Source: Microbacterium sp. SLBN-146 (GTDB lineage: Bacteria > Actinomycetota > Actinomycetes > Actinomycetales > Microbacteriaceae). From it: a DNA stretch of 64,000 nucleotides. Each line of letters begins with the position of its first letter. The stretch's first letter is position 1. The notes beneath the pieces were generated by a model. It was given only the letters and a program-made list of their open reading frames with translations, ran no database searches and was not told the origin of the DNA. Shown here piece by piece: positions 8,556 through 18,142 of this stretch. A program made the translations under genes and the position numbers. The DNA lies in the NCBI RefSeq assembly GCF_006715145.1, contig NZ_VFMR01000001.1, positions 248,001 to 312,000 on the forward strand. Reading direction: 5' to 3'.

Positions 8556-11500
8556 TCATCCGCCGGCCACCGGCGGGGGGATGTTGGGGTTGCACGTCGC
8601 CCCGAAGGTCGTCGACGCGGGCGCGAGACCCCACGGCTGCAGCCATTGGACCGATACCGCGATCCCCTCGACGTACACGGCGCCGACGGGGACAGTCCAG
8701 GTGTCGGGTTCGTGCGGCAACAGGGCACCGTTGACGTCGTAGTAGAGGAGTGCCTGCGGGCCGAAAGCGATGGTCGCGCCCGAGCCGTCGGGAGCGTTCG
8801 ACGACGAGCCTCGCGGCACGAGCTGGCCGCCGCCGACGCACGACTCGACGCTCCAGCTCGCCTGCACTTGATACGGCGCGCTTCCGGCCCGTGGGCTGAC
8901 GGGAGACCAGGGCGTCACCGTCTGCCAGATCTCGTGGACGTAGCGCGCGCGGATGAGCGGATCGGCACCGAAGACGCCTGATGGGAAGCCTTCGAACTGC
9001 ACGCGATTGCGGTTGGGCGGCGTCTCGGGTGATTGCGGATCGGAACGGATGATCCACTGCGCACGTCCGTCGCCGATGTCCGGCGCGGAGTCGACGACGA
9101 ATGTGTAGCCTCGCGGCGCGCGGCCCGCCTGCTGGGCCCGGACGCTCGCGGCCGTTTCGGTGCGCCCGAACGAGACGTCGCCGACGAACGACTCGACGCA
9201 CAGGACGAACCGGTACTCCTCGCCGTCGCGGAGACCCGGGAAGGTCGCCGTCGCTCCGCCCGCCGACACGGTGCACCGCGCGCCGTCCGGAACGATCCCG
9301 TAGCGCAGCGAGGATCCGTCTCCACCAGATTGCGCCGTGGCCCGCGCCGACACCGTCGAGGTGCCGTCTCCTTGCGACGATGACTCCAGCACGAGCTGCG
9401 GAGACACGGGTGCCCCCACGCCGTTTCCCCGCCCGACGAGCGTCGTGCCCGTCGGAGTACCGCTGAGCCCCGGAGGAAGCTCGAATCTCGAGTAGGGCGT
9501 GACGCTGATGGGCGACGACGTGTTCGTCCCGACGCGATACATCGGCACTTCCAGGCGCGGTGTGCCGTTCACCGGGACGCGGACGACTTCGCCGGAGGGA
9601 CTGGAGATCTCGACGCTCCCCGTCTCGGCGACATCGATGCCCTCGATCGTGAGTGCGACGACGCCGCCGTCGGGGGCCGCGGGAACGGGGCGCGCCGTGA
9701 CCGACGTCGGTGCCGCGGGCGGATCGTAGGCCCACGCCGCCGTGCGGACGGCGCTCCGGGACGCACCGACGGCGTTGAGCGACGTCACCTCGTAGACGCG
9801 TCGCTCCCCGTTGGGCGCAGGGATGGGCGGGCAGGTGCCGTCGGCACTGCAGCGCGCGACCTCGGCGCCGTTCGTGCGCACGACGAAACCGCTGATCGCG
9901 GGATAGGCGAGCTGCGCCGATCCGGGGTCCACCCGCAGGGTCAAGGAGCCGTCCGCGTATCCCGTCTGCGCGACGGACGCCGGCGCCTGCGGATATCCCA
10001 GCAGATCGAGTGTCAAACGCCCCTCGCGCTCTCCGCCCGTACGGCGTGCTTGCGCGTCCTGGAGCGTGAAGCCCACCGTGCAGGTCGCGCCCGGAGCATC
10101 CGGCGCCCACGCTGCGGTCACCGAGCGCGACGACGACACCGTGAACGTCACTCCGACGCAGGCCCCGGCGTCGCGCACCCCGACGACCTGGAGAGGGGTC
10201 CGTGGCAGGGGGTTGATCTCGCCCGCGCCGCCGACGACGTCGATCGTGCACGACGCGCCGTTCGCCTGTGAGCATTGCTGAACCACGGCGCCACCCCGCG
10301 GAAGCGTCGAGGGGGCGGGACCAACCCGCAGGATGAGCCGCACGGGATCGACGGCGGCGTGGCTCGTGACCGACACGATGCCCGCTTCGTCGGTGCCCGT
10401 GACAGCGGCATCCGCTGCCGTGACCGTGACGATCGAGCCCCGGAGCGAGACGTCGAACGACGTGCCCGAGTAGTCGAGCGCGTAGACGAGGTTCTCCCAG
10501 TCATCGCGCAGCTGCCACGTCGTGAGGTCGCGCAGCTCGTACGTCGCCGTCTCACCGGGACTCACGGTCAGCGACGCGGCGCGCAGGATCGGCTGCGGGT
10601 CGCGCGCCGTCACCTGGATCGGAACGGACAAGAACGTCCAGTCGTCCTGACCCTGGATCCGCACCGGGACGCGGCACGCATCCGTCCACGGCGCACCCGC
10701 CCCGGCGTCGTAGCGGACCGTCGTCCCCGACTCGAGCGCGCACGTCGAGTCGGCGCGCGCACCGGATGCCGCGACCTGGTCGCCCACCTCGATGCTGCTG
10801 CCGCGGGGTCCGGCGACAAGACGCTGCATGTCGAACGTGATCGACTCGAGCTCGACGGCTTCGGGCGCGACGAAGGAGGAGCGCAGCGCGAGGGTCAGTT
10901 CGTCATCTCCCGGGACGCGCAGGAACGCATACGTCGTAACGTCACCGCCCGTCCCCTCGGCCGTCGCGGCGAACGGGATGATGCGCGTCCGCGCGGGGAG
11001 CGAGCCGCTCAGCTCCCATCCGTCGACGTCGATGCCGCGGGGATCGCCCCACAGTGACAGCTCGAGGTCGGCCGCGTCTCCGCCGGACCAGGCCACTTTG
11101 CCGGTGAGGACGTCGACGCCGGTGGGGAAGTCGTCGCGCGTCTCGGCAGTGAGGATCGTGTCGGATATGACCGGATAGTCGGGGACGCTCTCGCGGACGA
11201 TCTTGACGACGATGAGACCTCGGCCCGTGTTGCCCGAGGAGGACTCGAGGTCGTACAAGAACGACATCGTTCCAGGGGAGGTGCCCGCTGCAATGACGAC
11301 GGAGGCGTCGTCGAGCGCACGGATCTGACCCTCGAGCCTCGTGAACTCGGGACTCGCGGTCCCGTCCTCGAGGAACTCGGGGACGTCGGGGCGGACGTCG
11401 CCGAGAGTCAAGACGCCACCGACGGGGTCGACGTCGTTCGCGAGCGGGCTCACCCGGATCGTGTTGCCGACCCCCGCCTGCACCTGCACGTAGTCGGTGT

Positions 11501-14495
11501 AGGTGATGGGGCTCGGATTCGACTGGGCGTCGAGCACCCCGACCCGCACGGTCGCCTCACCCCTCTCGCCGAATTGGTCGATCACGCGATACGTGAACGA
11601 ATGCTGCCCGCGATCTCCCGGGACGCTCGAGTAGACGATGGAGGCGCCGTCGGCGGACAGCGCCGCCGATCCCCGCTCGGGCTGCGTCACGATGCGGTCG
11701 AGCGTCACGACGTCGCCGTCCGGGTCCATCCCGAACGGATCGAACTCGATGACCGTCGATTGCCCGCTCAGGACGCGCCCCTCCAGGGTCTCGGGAAGCG
11801 GCGCACGATTGGCCTCGTCGGCGAGGACCTCCACGCGCACGGTCGCGACATCCACCAGTGCAGGGGCACCCGTGGAGTAGACGGCGTACTCGATGGCGTA
11901 CTCCCCCGGCTCGTCGGGCGCCAGATAACGGAGGAGGTCTCCCGACGCGAAAGCGAGGGCGTCCGGCGTGTCGGCGACGACGCGGGACGGATCGAGTGTC
12001 GGTCTTCCCCCCGAGGGCGAGATGTCGTTCTCGAGGACCGGGATGTCGACCTGCGCGCCCGCGCGCACGACGACCGTGTCGTCGACCGCGATGGGTGCCA
12101 GCTCGAGAGCGGCGGGAAGGAGGTACACCGTCGCCTCGCCTTCGACGCTCGCGCCTTCGTCCTCGCTCCCGTCGCTCACCGTATAGCGGACGACGCCCAA
12201 GCGACCGGGCTCCCCCGTCGCCGTCGCACCGGAGACGCGGAGATGGTGCTGACCGACGGCGTCCACCGACAGTGACGCGCCCGCATCGGGAGTCGAGACG
12301 ATGTCGCTCAGGAGGAGGACACGTCTCGTGGGGTTGGAGACCGCCGAGAAGACGTCGATCGTGGCATCCTGCTGGGGATGCACGAAGGCGACGACAGGAG
12401 CCGTCGCGAGCTGCGGGGGCGCATCCTCGGGGAGCACCGTGATCCGCGTCGTCCCGCTGGCGTCACTGAGGCCGTCGGTCACCGTGAAGTCCACGCGATA
12501 AGTACCGGGAGAGCGCGCACTGAAGTCGAACTCGGTCGTGCCCCCCACGACGGTCGCCGACGCCGGTGCGTCGTCGAGCACGCGAACCGACTCGAGCGAG
12601 ATCGTCCCCGCAGTGCCCGTCACATGCGGAGCGACGTCGACCGTCGTTCCCGCGCCGATGCCATCGACGACGGCGAAGGACTGGACGGACATCGTCGGCT
12701 GCGCGGCGACACCGATCACGAGGCGCTCGGTCGTCGTCGCTCCGCGGGTGTCGGCGACCGTGACGGCGATCTCGACGCTCTCGTCCGTGCCCGAGCCGTC
12801 GTCGCTGTGCTGGAACACGACGTCGCCGGCCGGGGTCGCCGCCACCTTGCCGTTCCCCGAGGTGCGCACGGCCGACAGCAGGAGGATCGGGTCGCCCTCG
12901 GGGTCCACCCAGCCGGGAAGGACCGGCACCGTCACCGTGCCCCCGCGTGCAACCTCGGGCTCGGGCCACTCCAGGAGGCACCTCGGCACGGCGCACCACT
13001 GCGGCGCGGAGTTGTCGTTCGCACCAGCCACGGTCAGCGTCACGGTCGTGGGCGGCGATCGGAGGCCGCCTTCCGCCGTCCCGTCGGTTACTGCGTACGC
13101 GAGGGTCGCCGTCCCCTGCGCGGCCGGAGCGACGCGGACGGCGAGCCGCTGGCCGTCATCGGTGACGGTCACCGTTCCGAACGCCGGGTCGAGTCCCGTG
13201 ACGGATGCCGCGTCGATGCTCAGGACGTCTTCGTTCGGGTCGTGGTCGTTCATGAGGACCGGCAGCGCCGCGAGACTTCCCGCTCGCACCCCGAAGGTGT
13301 CGGGCTCCGCGATGGGCGGCTTGGGGTCGACCAGGACGGGCAGTTGCTCGTCGCTCGGGATCGCCTCCGACTCGACGCGGTCATCGAGGGACCAGTCCTG
13401 ACTCGAGGCGACGAGCTCGCCGTCGGGGATGGTCCACGCCCATCCCGAGCGCGTCTCGTTGAGGAGGATCGAGTCGCGCCCCTCGACGAAGGTGGGTCTG
13501 CGCTGGTCCCCCAGCTCCGCGTCGCCGTAGTCGAGGTCCTGCGTCGTGCCGCCCTCCCGCCACAGGATGCCGCCGCTGTCGCCGCTCCCGAGCCAGGCCC
13601 CGTACACGTCACCGTCGTGAACGACGGGTTTGGCGGGGACACCGGCGGGAAGCGATGTCGTGAAGTCGACCCCGAGCGGACTCCCGTCGCCGGGGATCCG
13701 GACGAGCGATCTCTCGTCGGCCGCGTACATCGCTTCGCCCTCCGCGTCGGGCTCGCCGACGACGAGGGCACCCGTGACATCGATGACGCCGGGGGAATCC
13801 TGTCCGCGCCGCCAGACCATCCCGTCGGCCGCGTCGACGACAGCCCAGTCGTCACCAGCCGCCGTGATCGCGGGATCCGTCAGATCGCCGACGGACAGTT
13901 CGTCACGCGCCACGACCGTCGACGACGCGATGTCCCACCGCATCACAGAGGCGTCCGAGCGCGAGTACGCGAAGAGGATGCCGCGATCGTCGACCGCGAT
14001 CGCTTCGGCAGTGTACGACGGACCGTCCGTTCCTTCGGCGAACGGGTTGAGCGCGCCGGGGCTCTCATCGGAGAGCCGGCCGGCGAAGACGGTCCCCGCG
14101 TCGGTGAGGTACGCCACGAAGTCGCCCGCCGTCGCGACGACGACCGTGCCCGGCGGGGTCGACCGCGACGCGCTGAGCGCTTCGTCGTCGAGATCCACGG
14201 GCAGCGACTCATCGATGCGCGTCACTTTGCTGAGACTGTCGCTGAAGAGGTAGGTCGCGTCGGCGCTGTGGGCGATCCGATCGGGGTTGCTGATCGACCG
14301 CACGGTGTCGAGTTCACCGATCGCCGTGTTGACGCGCGCGTAGCGTCGCCCTTCGCTCGTCTGAAGCGCCCAGACGGATGCATCGACGGGCGGCGTTTCC
14401 TTGGCGTCGAGGCCTGGCCACACGATGCTCGCCGTCGTGACGAGGGTGACGGCGGCGGCCGCAGCGACCAGGCCGACGACCGTGCGCCGACGCAT
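8556..14495 (-). CDS. Giant Ig-like/FN3 repeat surface protein of the kinase cluster
   Basis: 1979 residues, the largest gene of the window. One N-terminal membrane helix (about 6-27) with a basic start implies an N-in protein with everything else outside the cell. Residues about 40-385 look like a beta-propeller. Bacterial Ig/cadherin-like modules follow, marked by VLMNDHDPNEDVLSID (about 410), IPVLENDISPSGG (about 817) and VSPLANDVDPVGGVLTLGD (about 1015). From about 1500 come fibronectin type III modules, for example RVYEVTSLNAVGASRSAVR. No LPXTG signal or C-terminal helix is visible. The start overlaps the kinase stop by 1 nt (TGATG). It corresponds to the fn3 gene of the bifidobacterial PFNA cluster. 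Likely role: external sensing or adhesion coupled to the kinase (inference). Confidence 0.88.
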   Translation of the reverse strand: MRRRTVVGLVAAAAAVTLVTTASIVWPGLDAKETPPVDASVWALQTSEGRRYARVNTAIGELDTVRSISNPDRIAHSADATYLFSDSLSKVTRIDESLPVDLDDEALSASRSTPPGTVVVATAGDFVAYLTDAGTVFAGRLSDESPGALNPFAEGTDGPSYTAEAIAVDDRGILFAYSRSDASVMRWDIASSTVVARDELSVGDLTDPAITAAGDDWAVVDAADGMVWRRGQDSPGVIDVTGALVVGEPDAEGEAMYAADERSLVRIPGDGSPLGVDFTTSLPAGVPAKPVVHDGDVYGAWLGSGDSGGILWREGGTTQDLDYGDAELGDQRRPTFVEGRDSILLNETRSGWAWTIPDGELVASSQDWSLDDRVESEAIPSDEQLPVLVDPKPPIAEPDTFGVRAGSLAALPVLMNDHDPNEDVLSIDAASVTGLDPAFGTVTVTDDGQRLAVRVAPAAQGTATLAYAVTDGTAEGGLRSPPTTVTLTVAGANDNSAPQWCAVPRCLLEWPEPEVARGGTVTVPVLPGWVDPEGDPILLLSAVRTSGNGKVAATPAGDVVFQHSDDGSGTDESVEIAVTVADTRGATTTERLVIGVAAQPTMSVQSFAVVDGIGAGTTVDVAPHVTGTAGTISLESVRVLDDAPASATVVGGTTEFDFSARSPGTYRVDFTVTDGLSDASGTTRITVLPEDAPPQLATAPVVAFVHPQQDATIDVFSAVSNPTRRVLLLSDIVSTPDAGASLSVDAVGQHHLRVSGATATGEPGRLGVVRYTVSDGSEDEGASVEGEATVYLLPAALELAPIAVDDTVVVRAGAQVDIPVLENDISPSGGRPTLDPSRVVADTPDALAFASGDLLRYLAPDEPGEYAIEYAVYSTGAPALVDVATVRVEVLADEANRAPLPETLEGRVLSGQSTVIEFDPFGMDPDGDVVTLDRIVTQPERGSAALSADGASIVYSSVPGDRGQHSFTYRVIDQFGERGEATVRVGVLDAQSNPSPITYTDYVQVQAGVGNTIRVSPLANDVDPVGGVLTLGDVRPDVPEFLEDGTASPEFTRLEGQIRALDDASVVIAAGTSPGTMSFLYDLESSSGNTGRGLIVVKIVRESVPDYPVISDTILTAETRDDFPTGVDVLTGKVAWSGGDAADLELSLWGDPRGIDVDGWELSGSLPARTRIIPFAATAEGTGGDVTTYAFLRVPGDDELTLALRSSFVAPEAVELESITFDMQRLVAGPRGSSIEVGDQVAASGARADSTCALESGTTVRYDAGAGAPWTDACRVPVRIQGQDDWTFLSVPIQVTARDPQPILRAASLTVSPGETATYELRDLTTWQLRDDWENLVYALDYSGTSFDVSLRGSIVTVTAADAAVTGTDEAGIVSVTSHAAVDPVRLILRVGPAPSTLPRGGAVVQQCSQANGASCTIDVVGGAGEINPLPRTPLQVVGVRDAGACVGVTFTVSSSRSVTAAWAPDAPGATCTVGFTLQDAQARRTGGEREGRLTLDLLGYPQAPASVAQTGYADGSLTLRVDPGSAQLAYPAISGFVVRTNGAEVARCSADGTCPPIPAPNGERRVYEVTSLNAVGASRSAVRTAAWAYDPPAAPTSVTARPVPAAPDGGVVALTIEGIDVAETGSVEISSPSGEVVRVPVNGTPRLEVPMYRVGTNTSSPISVTPYSRFELPPGLSGTPTGTTLVGRGNGVGAPVSPQLVLESSSQGDGTSTVSARATAQSGGDGSSLRYGIVPDGARCTVSAGGATATFPGLRDGEEYRFVLCVESFVGDVSFGRTETAASVRAQQAGRAPRGYTFVVDSAPDIGDGRAQWIIRSDPQSPETPPNRNRVQFEGFPSGVFGADPLIRARYVHEIWQTVTPWSPVSPRAGSAPYQVQASWSVESCVGGGQLVPRGSSSNAPDGSGATIAFGPQALLYYDVNGALLPHEPDTWTVPVGAVYVEGIAVSVQWLQPWGLAPASTTFGATCNPNIPPPVAGG

Positions 14496-15631
14496 CAGAG
14501 CACCCCTGTCGCCACGAGGACCGAGACCACGGCTACCGCGGCGGCCACCATCGAACCCGTCACGATCGCGACGACCACGAGCGGCCGGGGACCACCGGCC
14601 GACGACGCGGAGATCGCGGTGTCCTCATCGCGGGCGAGGCCGGCGACCCCCGTCTGCGGCTTCGTCTTGCGGGTCGCGGCGTGCTCGACGCGCGAACGCG
14701 CGGGGCCGCGGAGGGTGTCGTCGGCGAAGTCTACGACCGCCGCGGGCGCCGCCCACTGCGTGTCGGGGAGTTCCACGGGTGTCGGCGATCCGCCGAGCTC
14801 TACCTGCACGCGCTGCAGCGCGAGGGCGAACTCGCCCGCCGACGCGAAGCGCTGCGCGGGATCGCGCGTCATCGCCCGCGCGAGGACGCGCTGGAGCGAC
14901 GCAGGGACGTCGGAGCGCGGGATGTCCGTGTAGGTCGACCGTGCGATCCGTCGCCGCAACTGCTCCTTCGTGTTCTGCCCGCGCTCGCGGCGCTCGAACG
15001 GAGAGTGGCCCGCGAGGAGCGAGTACACGGTCGCCCCGAGGCTCCACACTTCGCTCGCGACGGTGCCGGCCGTGTGCTCGGCGACGACTTCGGGCGCACT
15101 CCACGGAATCGACATCGCGAGCATCTCGTCGGCGGTCTCGCGCGCGAGCGACGACGAGATGCCGAAGTCGGCGAGGACGGGTGCGCCGAAGGTCGTGATG
15201 AGGATGTTGCTCGGTTTGACGTCGCGGTGGAGCACTCCCGCGCGATGGGCCGACTCGAGGGCCCCCGCCATCCGGACTCCGATCGTCAAGACCTCGTCGA
15301 CGGGGATGCGCTCGAGACGGTAGCGGCGGGCCAGCGAACCCGGGCAGTTCTCCATCACGATGTACGGGCGCCCATCGGCGGAGATCCCGGCCTGATACAC
15401 CGTCACGATCGCCGGATGCGCGGACAGTCGTGCGAGGACGTCGGCCTCGGCGTTGAACATGCGCCGCAGGTCGGCATCGCGCACGTCGCTCGGCAGCACC
15501 TTCACGGCGACGTCCCGCCGGGGCATGTCCTGCTCGTAGAGGAAGACATCGGCGAAACCGCCGGATCCGAGCGGCCGGATGTAGGCGAGCCCCGGCAGGA
15601 TCGGCGGGGCGGAAGGCAGGCGTGTGGCCAA
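14495..15631 (-). CDS. Membrane Ser/Thr protein kinase (first gene of the cluster)
   Basis: 378 residues. The kinase domain (about 14-275) is complete: glycine loop LGSGGFADVFL, ATP lysine in DVAVKVLPSD, catalytic loop HRDVKPSN, DFG (LADFGISSS) and APE (SAPEVV). A linker of about 75 residues leads to one C-terminal helix (VVVAIVTGSMVAAAVAVVSVL) with almost nothing outside. It therefore lacks PASTA sensor repeats, and the adjacent giant FN3 protein may serve as its ectodomain (inference). The start is TTG at 15631, chosen because GGGGGAGG lies 7 nt upstream. It opens a chain of overlapping genes that includes two FHA proteins, the natural readers of its phosphothreonines. Confidence 0.92.
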   Translation of the reverse strand: MATRLPSAPPILPGLAYIRPLGSGGFADVFLYEQDMPRRDVAVKVLPSDVRDADLRRMFNAEADVLARLSAHPAIVTVYQAGISADGRPYIVMENCPGSLARRYRLERIPVDEVLTIGVRMAGALESAHRAGVLHRDVKPSNILITTFGAPVLADFGISSSLARETADEMLAMSIPWSAPEVVAEHTAGTVASEVWSLGATVYSLLAGHSPFERRERGQNTKEQLRRRIARSTYTDIPRSDVPASLQRVLARAMTRDPAQRFASAGEFALALQRVQVELGGSPTPVELPDTQWAAPAAVVDFADDTLRGPARSRVEHAATRKTKPQTGVAGLARDEDTAISASSAGGPRPLVVVAIVTGSMVAAAVAVVSVLVATGVL

Positions 15632-15718
15632 CGGATCGCCTCCCCCAGAAATGTGACGCCGATCGATGACGTGCTTCCCGAGCGCGGCTGCGCGCGCGAC
15701 ACGTGCGTGAGTGAGGAA

Positions 15719-15724
15719 ACTCTA
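15719..15724 (-). promoter_or_regulatory. Candidate -10 box of the kinase cluster
   Basis: TAGAGT on the minus strand, about 88 nt before the kinase start, fits the actinobacterial TANNNT -10 pattern. No convincing -35 hexamer is seen 16-18 bp upstream, so this is a weak call. It lies in the 150-bp spacer that separates the cluster from the preceding gene. Confidence 0.3.
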
Positions 15725-15782
15725 ACAAAGCCCCCCGCGGGACACTGGATGACGACTGTGGAGAACCTGGGCGCGCCGCGGC

Positions 15783-16436
15783 TCAGGTCGAGGCGTCACC
15801 CGGATCGAAGGGGGCGTCGAGCGAACGCGACAGTTCCTCGAGCATCGCGGCGATCTGGGGCTCGACATACTCCGTGACGGCAGCCTGGATGCGCAGGCGA
15901 TGGTGGAGGAGCACCGTGCAGACCTCGCGGCCCACCATGTTGGCGTAGTCGTCGGCCAGCCCCACCTCTTGTCGGAGCGCAGCTTTCGCTTCGTCCGACA
16001 GCGGCGGAAGGTCGGGAACTCCCTTGTCCGCTTCTTGTGCGAGACCCGCGATCGTGAAGAGGAAGGGGGAGCCGGGGACGGGATCCGGGTCGAGCGGCAA
16101 GCCGTCGAACTCGGGCGGGAGTCCTTCGCTCGGCCGATAGCTGCGTGCGCGATTCCGCGCGGCCTGCTGGTCGAGCTCGGCCTGCAGCATCGGGAGGTTG
16201 AGCGCCGTGTACGTGGTGACCGCATGATCGACGATCGACTTCATGCGGGTCGAAAGCCCGTGCTGCACACCGTGGGGCACATCGGCGCCCAAGCCGGCCG
16301 CCGACAGGATGGGAGAGCCGAAGCACCTCCGGCACGGGGCCACGCGGCCGCGGTGCGTCGCGGGCTCCCAGCGGGGAAGCCACGCGAGCCAGGCGTCCAC
16401 CGCCTGGCTGACCTGCGTCTCGAGCGACCGCTCCAC
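15783..16436 (-). CDS. Hypothetical protein with a CxxC pair
   Basis: 217 residues from a GTG at 16436. I do not recognise the family. A CRRC pair sits near residue 36 (VAPCRRCFGSP); a lone pair cannot make a full zinc ribbon. The remainder looks helical and acidic, with no signal peptide and no membrane helix, so it is probably cytoplasmic. It is transcribed toward the kinase cluster but separated from it by about 150 bp; the membrane-protein gene upstream ends about 50 bp away. No function is proposed. Confidence 0.7.
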   Translation of the reverse strand: MERSLETQVSQAVDAWLAWLPRWEPATHRGRVAPCRRCFGSPILSAAGLGADVPHGVQHGLSTRMKSIVDHAVTTYTALNLPMLQAELDQQAARNRARSYRPSEGLPPEFDGLPLDPDPVPGSPFLFTIAGLAQEADKGVPDLPPLSDEAKAALRQEVGLADDYANMVGREVCTVLLHHRLRIQAAVTEYVEPQIAAMLEELSRSLDAPFDPGDAST

Positions 16437-16489
16437 GGCTCAACGCTAGCCCCTCAGGGCCGCCGACCCGCAGTACGGCGCGGACGGAG

Positions 16490-16993
16490 TCAGTCCTCGT
16501 CCTCTTCCCACGGCCACTGCGGGCGCCGTGAACGCGTGCGCACGAGGGCGATTCCGCCCCACGCGCAGATCGCGCCGGCGGTGACGACGACGAGCCCGAC
16601 CCAGGATGTCGCGAAGCGTATCGAGACGCCCATCGCGACCCCGAGGCCCGCCCCGCTGAAGACGCCGCCGACACCTGCGCCGACGATGGCGGCGAACGCC
16701 GCCGAGATCGCGACCCACGCGGCATTCCAGAACGACGGATGCGGCTGCCGCACGACGCCGAGCAGGGAGAACGCGAAGACGGCGAGGCTCAGCACCATCG
16801 CGGCAACCCCGGGGACGGGTCCCAGACCGCGGGTTTCGATGACATCCTCGCCGAGCACGAGGGAGAGCATCCCCCATCCGAAGATGACGAGCGTGACGAA
16901 GGCCGTCGTCGCGAAGACGACCGCGAGCCCCGGGCCGACGGCCCCGCCCGACGAGGAGCCGTCGGACGCGTCGCCGCGGGGTGGCGGTGTCAT
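16490..16993 (-). CDS. Hypothetical four-helix membrane protein
   Basis: 167 residues with a Gly/Ser-rich N-terminal tail, four hydrophobic segments (about 25-47, 62-80, 92-113 and 128-150) and a short tail ending in WPWEEDED. No conserved motif is recognised. The ATG at 16993 directly follows the stop of the upstream gene (TAG then ATG), so the two are very probably co-transcribed and translationally coupled. The function is unknown. Confidence 0.75.
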   Translation of the reverse strand: MTPPPRGDASDGSSSGGAVGPGLAVVFATTAFVTLVIFGWGMLSLVLGEDVIETRGLGPVPGVAAMVLSLAVFAFSLLGVVRQPHPSFWNAAWVAISAAFAAIVGAGVGGVFSGAGLGVAMGVSIRFATSWVGLVVVTAGAICAWGGIALVRTRSRRPQWPWEEDED

Positions 16994-17977
16994 CTACGCA
17001 CGGACGAGCTGCGGCCCGGCCTCGAGCGTCCGCTCGTACTCGCGCTGCGCCTCGGCATTCAGCTCGGTGACGCGCTTGCCGCGGGCCGCGACCCACGCAC
17101 CGAACCAGATCGTGAGCTCGCGCCCGAAGACGAAGGCGGCGATCGCGAGCGGTGCGAGCAGCTGGCCCTCGACGAGCTCCGCGCCCTCGCGGGCGGTCAG
17201 CAGCCAGAACGGCGCCTGGAACAGTGCGCCGAGGAGATGTCCGGCGTACGCGGCGATGCCGACGAGAAGGCCCGTCACGACCCAGACACCCCAGCGACCG
17301 CGGTTGATGATCGCGCCGAGGAACCAGAAGGCGAGGAAGAAGACGACGGTCGGCACCCACAGCGACCACGTCGTGAGGGCGGCGAGCGCATCCGTCCCGA
17401 CGGTCTCGAGCGTCACGTCGCCCGCGATGGCACCGAAGCCCAGCCACGCACCGAGGTAAAGGATCGCGAAGCTCAGTGCGGCGAGGACGCCGATGGCACC
17501 GGCCGCGGCGCGGTTGCCGCGGGGCCGGGGCGCTTCGGGAGCCTGCACGAAGATCGGCTGGGGAGCGACGACGGGCGCTGCCGCGGCACCGGCGACGGCC
17601 GCACCGCCCGCAACAGCGGCAGGTTCGTAGGCGGTGGTCGGAGCGTCGTAGGCTGTCGTCTCCTGCTCCACGACGACAGTCTCTTCGACGCGGGTCGGCT
17701 CGTCCTCGAGAGGAGCGTCGACGGCCCACGAGGGAGGCTCGGCGGCCCACTCGTTCGCGGCGGACGGCGCCTCGTCGGCGGGTGTGGCGGGCTCGGTCAC
17801 GACGGTCTCGGACACGACGGTCTCGGAGACGACGGGCTCGGACTCGACGGGGCGGTCGGTCGCTTCTCGTCCGGCTGCCTCGGCATCCGCGAGGCCCTCT
17901 TGGGCACGCACGACGACATCGTCGACATGGGTCGGCTCGTCGACGGGATCGCCGTATGAAGACTTGGGGTCACTCAT
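16994..17977 (-). CDS. Hypothetical membrane protein with acidic, repetitive N-terminal region
   Basis: About 327 residues. The first 150 are acidic and low-complexity, with a short VVSETVVSETVVTEP repetition and several Thr-rich stretches. The second half holds about five membrane helices (from roughly 160) and ends in a basic-acidic tail. I prefer the ATG at 17977 over the in-frame GTG at 17986 because a GGAG site lies 8 nt before it. It is co-oriented and directly abuts the next membrane protein. The disordered N-terminus could be a phosphorylation target or interaction tail, but nothing in the sequence proves that. Confidence 0.75.
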   Translation of the reverse strand: MSDPKSSYGDPVDEPTHVDDVVVRAQEGLADAEAAGREATDRPVESEPVVSETVVSETVVTEPATPADEAPSAANEWAAEPPSWAVDAPLEDEPTRVEETVVVEQETTAYDAPTTAYEPAAVAGGAAVAGAAAAPVVAPQPIFVQAPEAPRPRGNRAAAGAIGVLAALSFAILYLGAWLGFGAIAGDVTLETVGTDALAALTTWSLWVPTVVFFLAFWFLGAIINRGRWGVWVVTGLLVGIAAYAGHLLGALFQAPFWLLTAREGAELVEGQLLAPLAIAAFVFGRELTIWFGAWVAARGKRVTELNAEAQREYERTLEAGPQLVRA

Positions 17978-18129
17978 CGGAGGCACTCCTCACGGTGTTG
18001 TGGATATCCGCAGGGCGAGGCTAACCCCTCGATGCCTCGCAGCCCCGCAGGCGTGCCGCGATCGCGCGGCGCGGTGTCCGTCCGGAGTTCTCGCGGGCGT
18101 GGCGGCCTCGCACGTCGCGGCCTGCGAGA

Positions 18130-18135
18130 TATCTT
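18130..18135 (+). promoter_or_regulatory. -10 box for a leaderless start
   Basis: TATCTT ends exactly 7 nt before the ATG at 18143, the spacing expected when transcription begins at the start codon. No Shine-Dalgarno sequence precedes the ATG, which supports a leaderless mRNA. Confidence 0.5.
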
Positions 18136-18142
18136 CGTGCCC

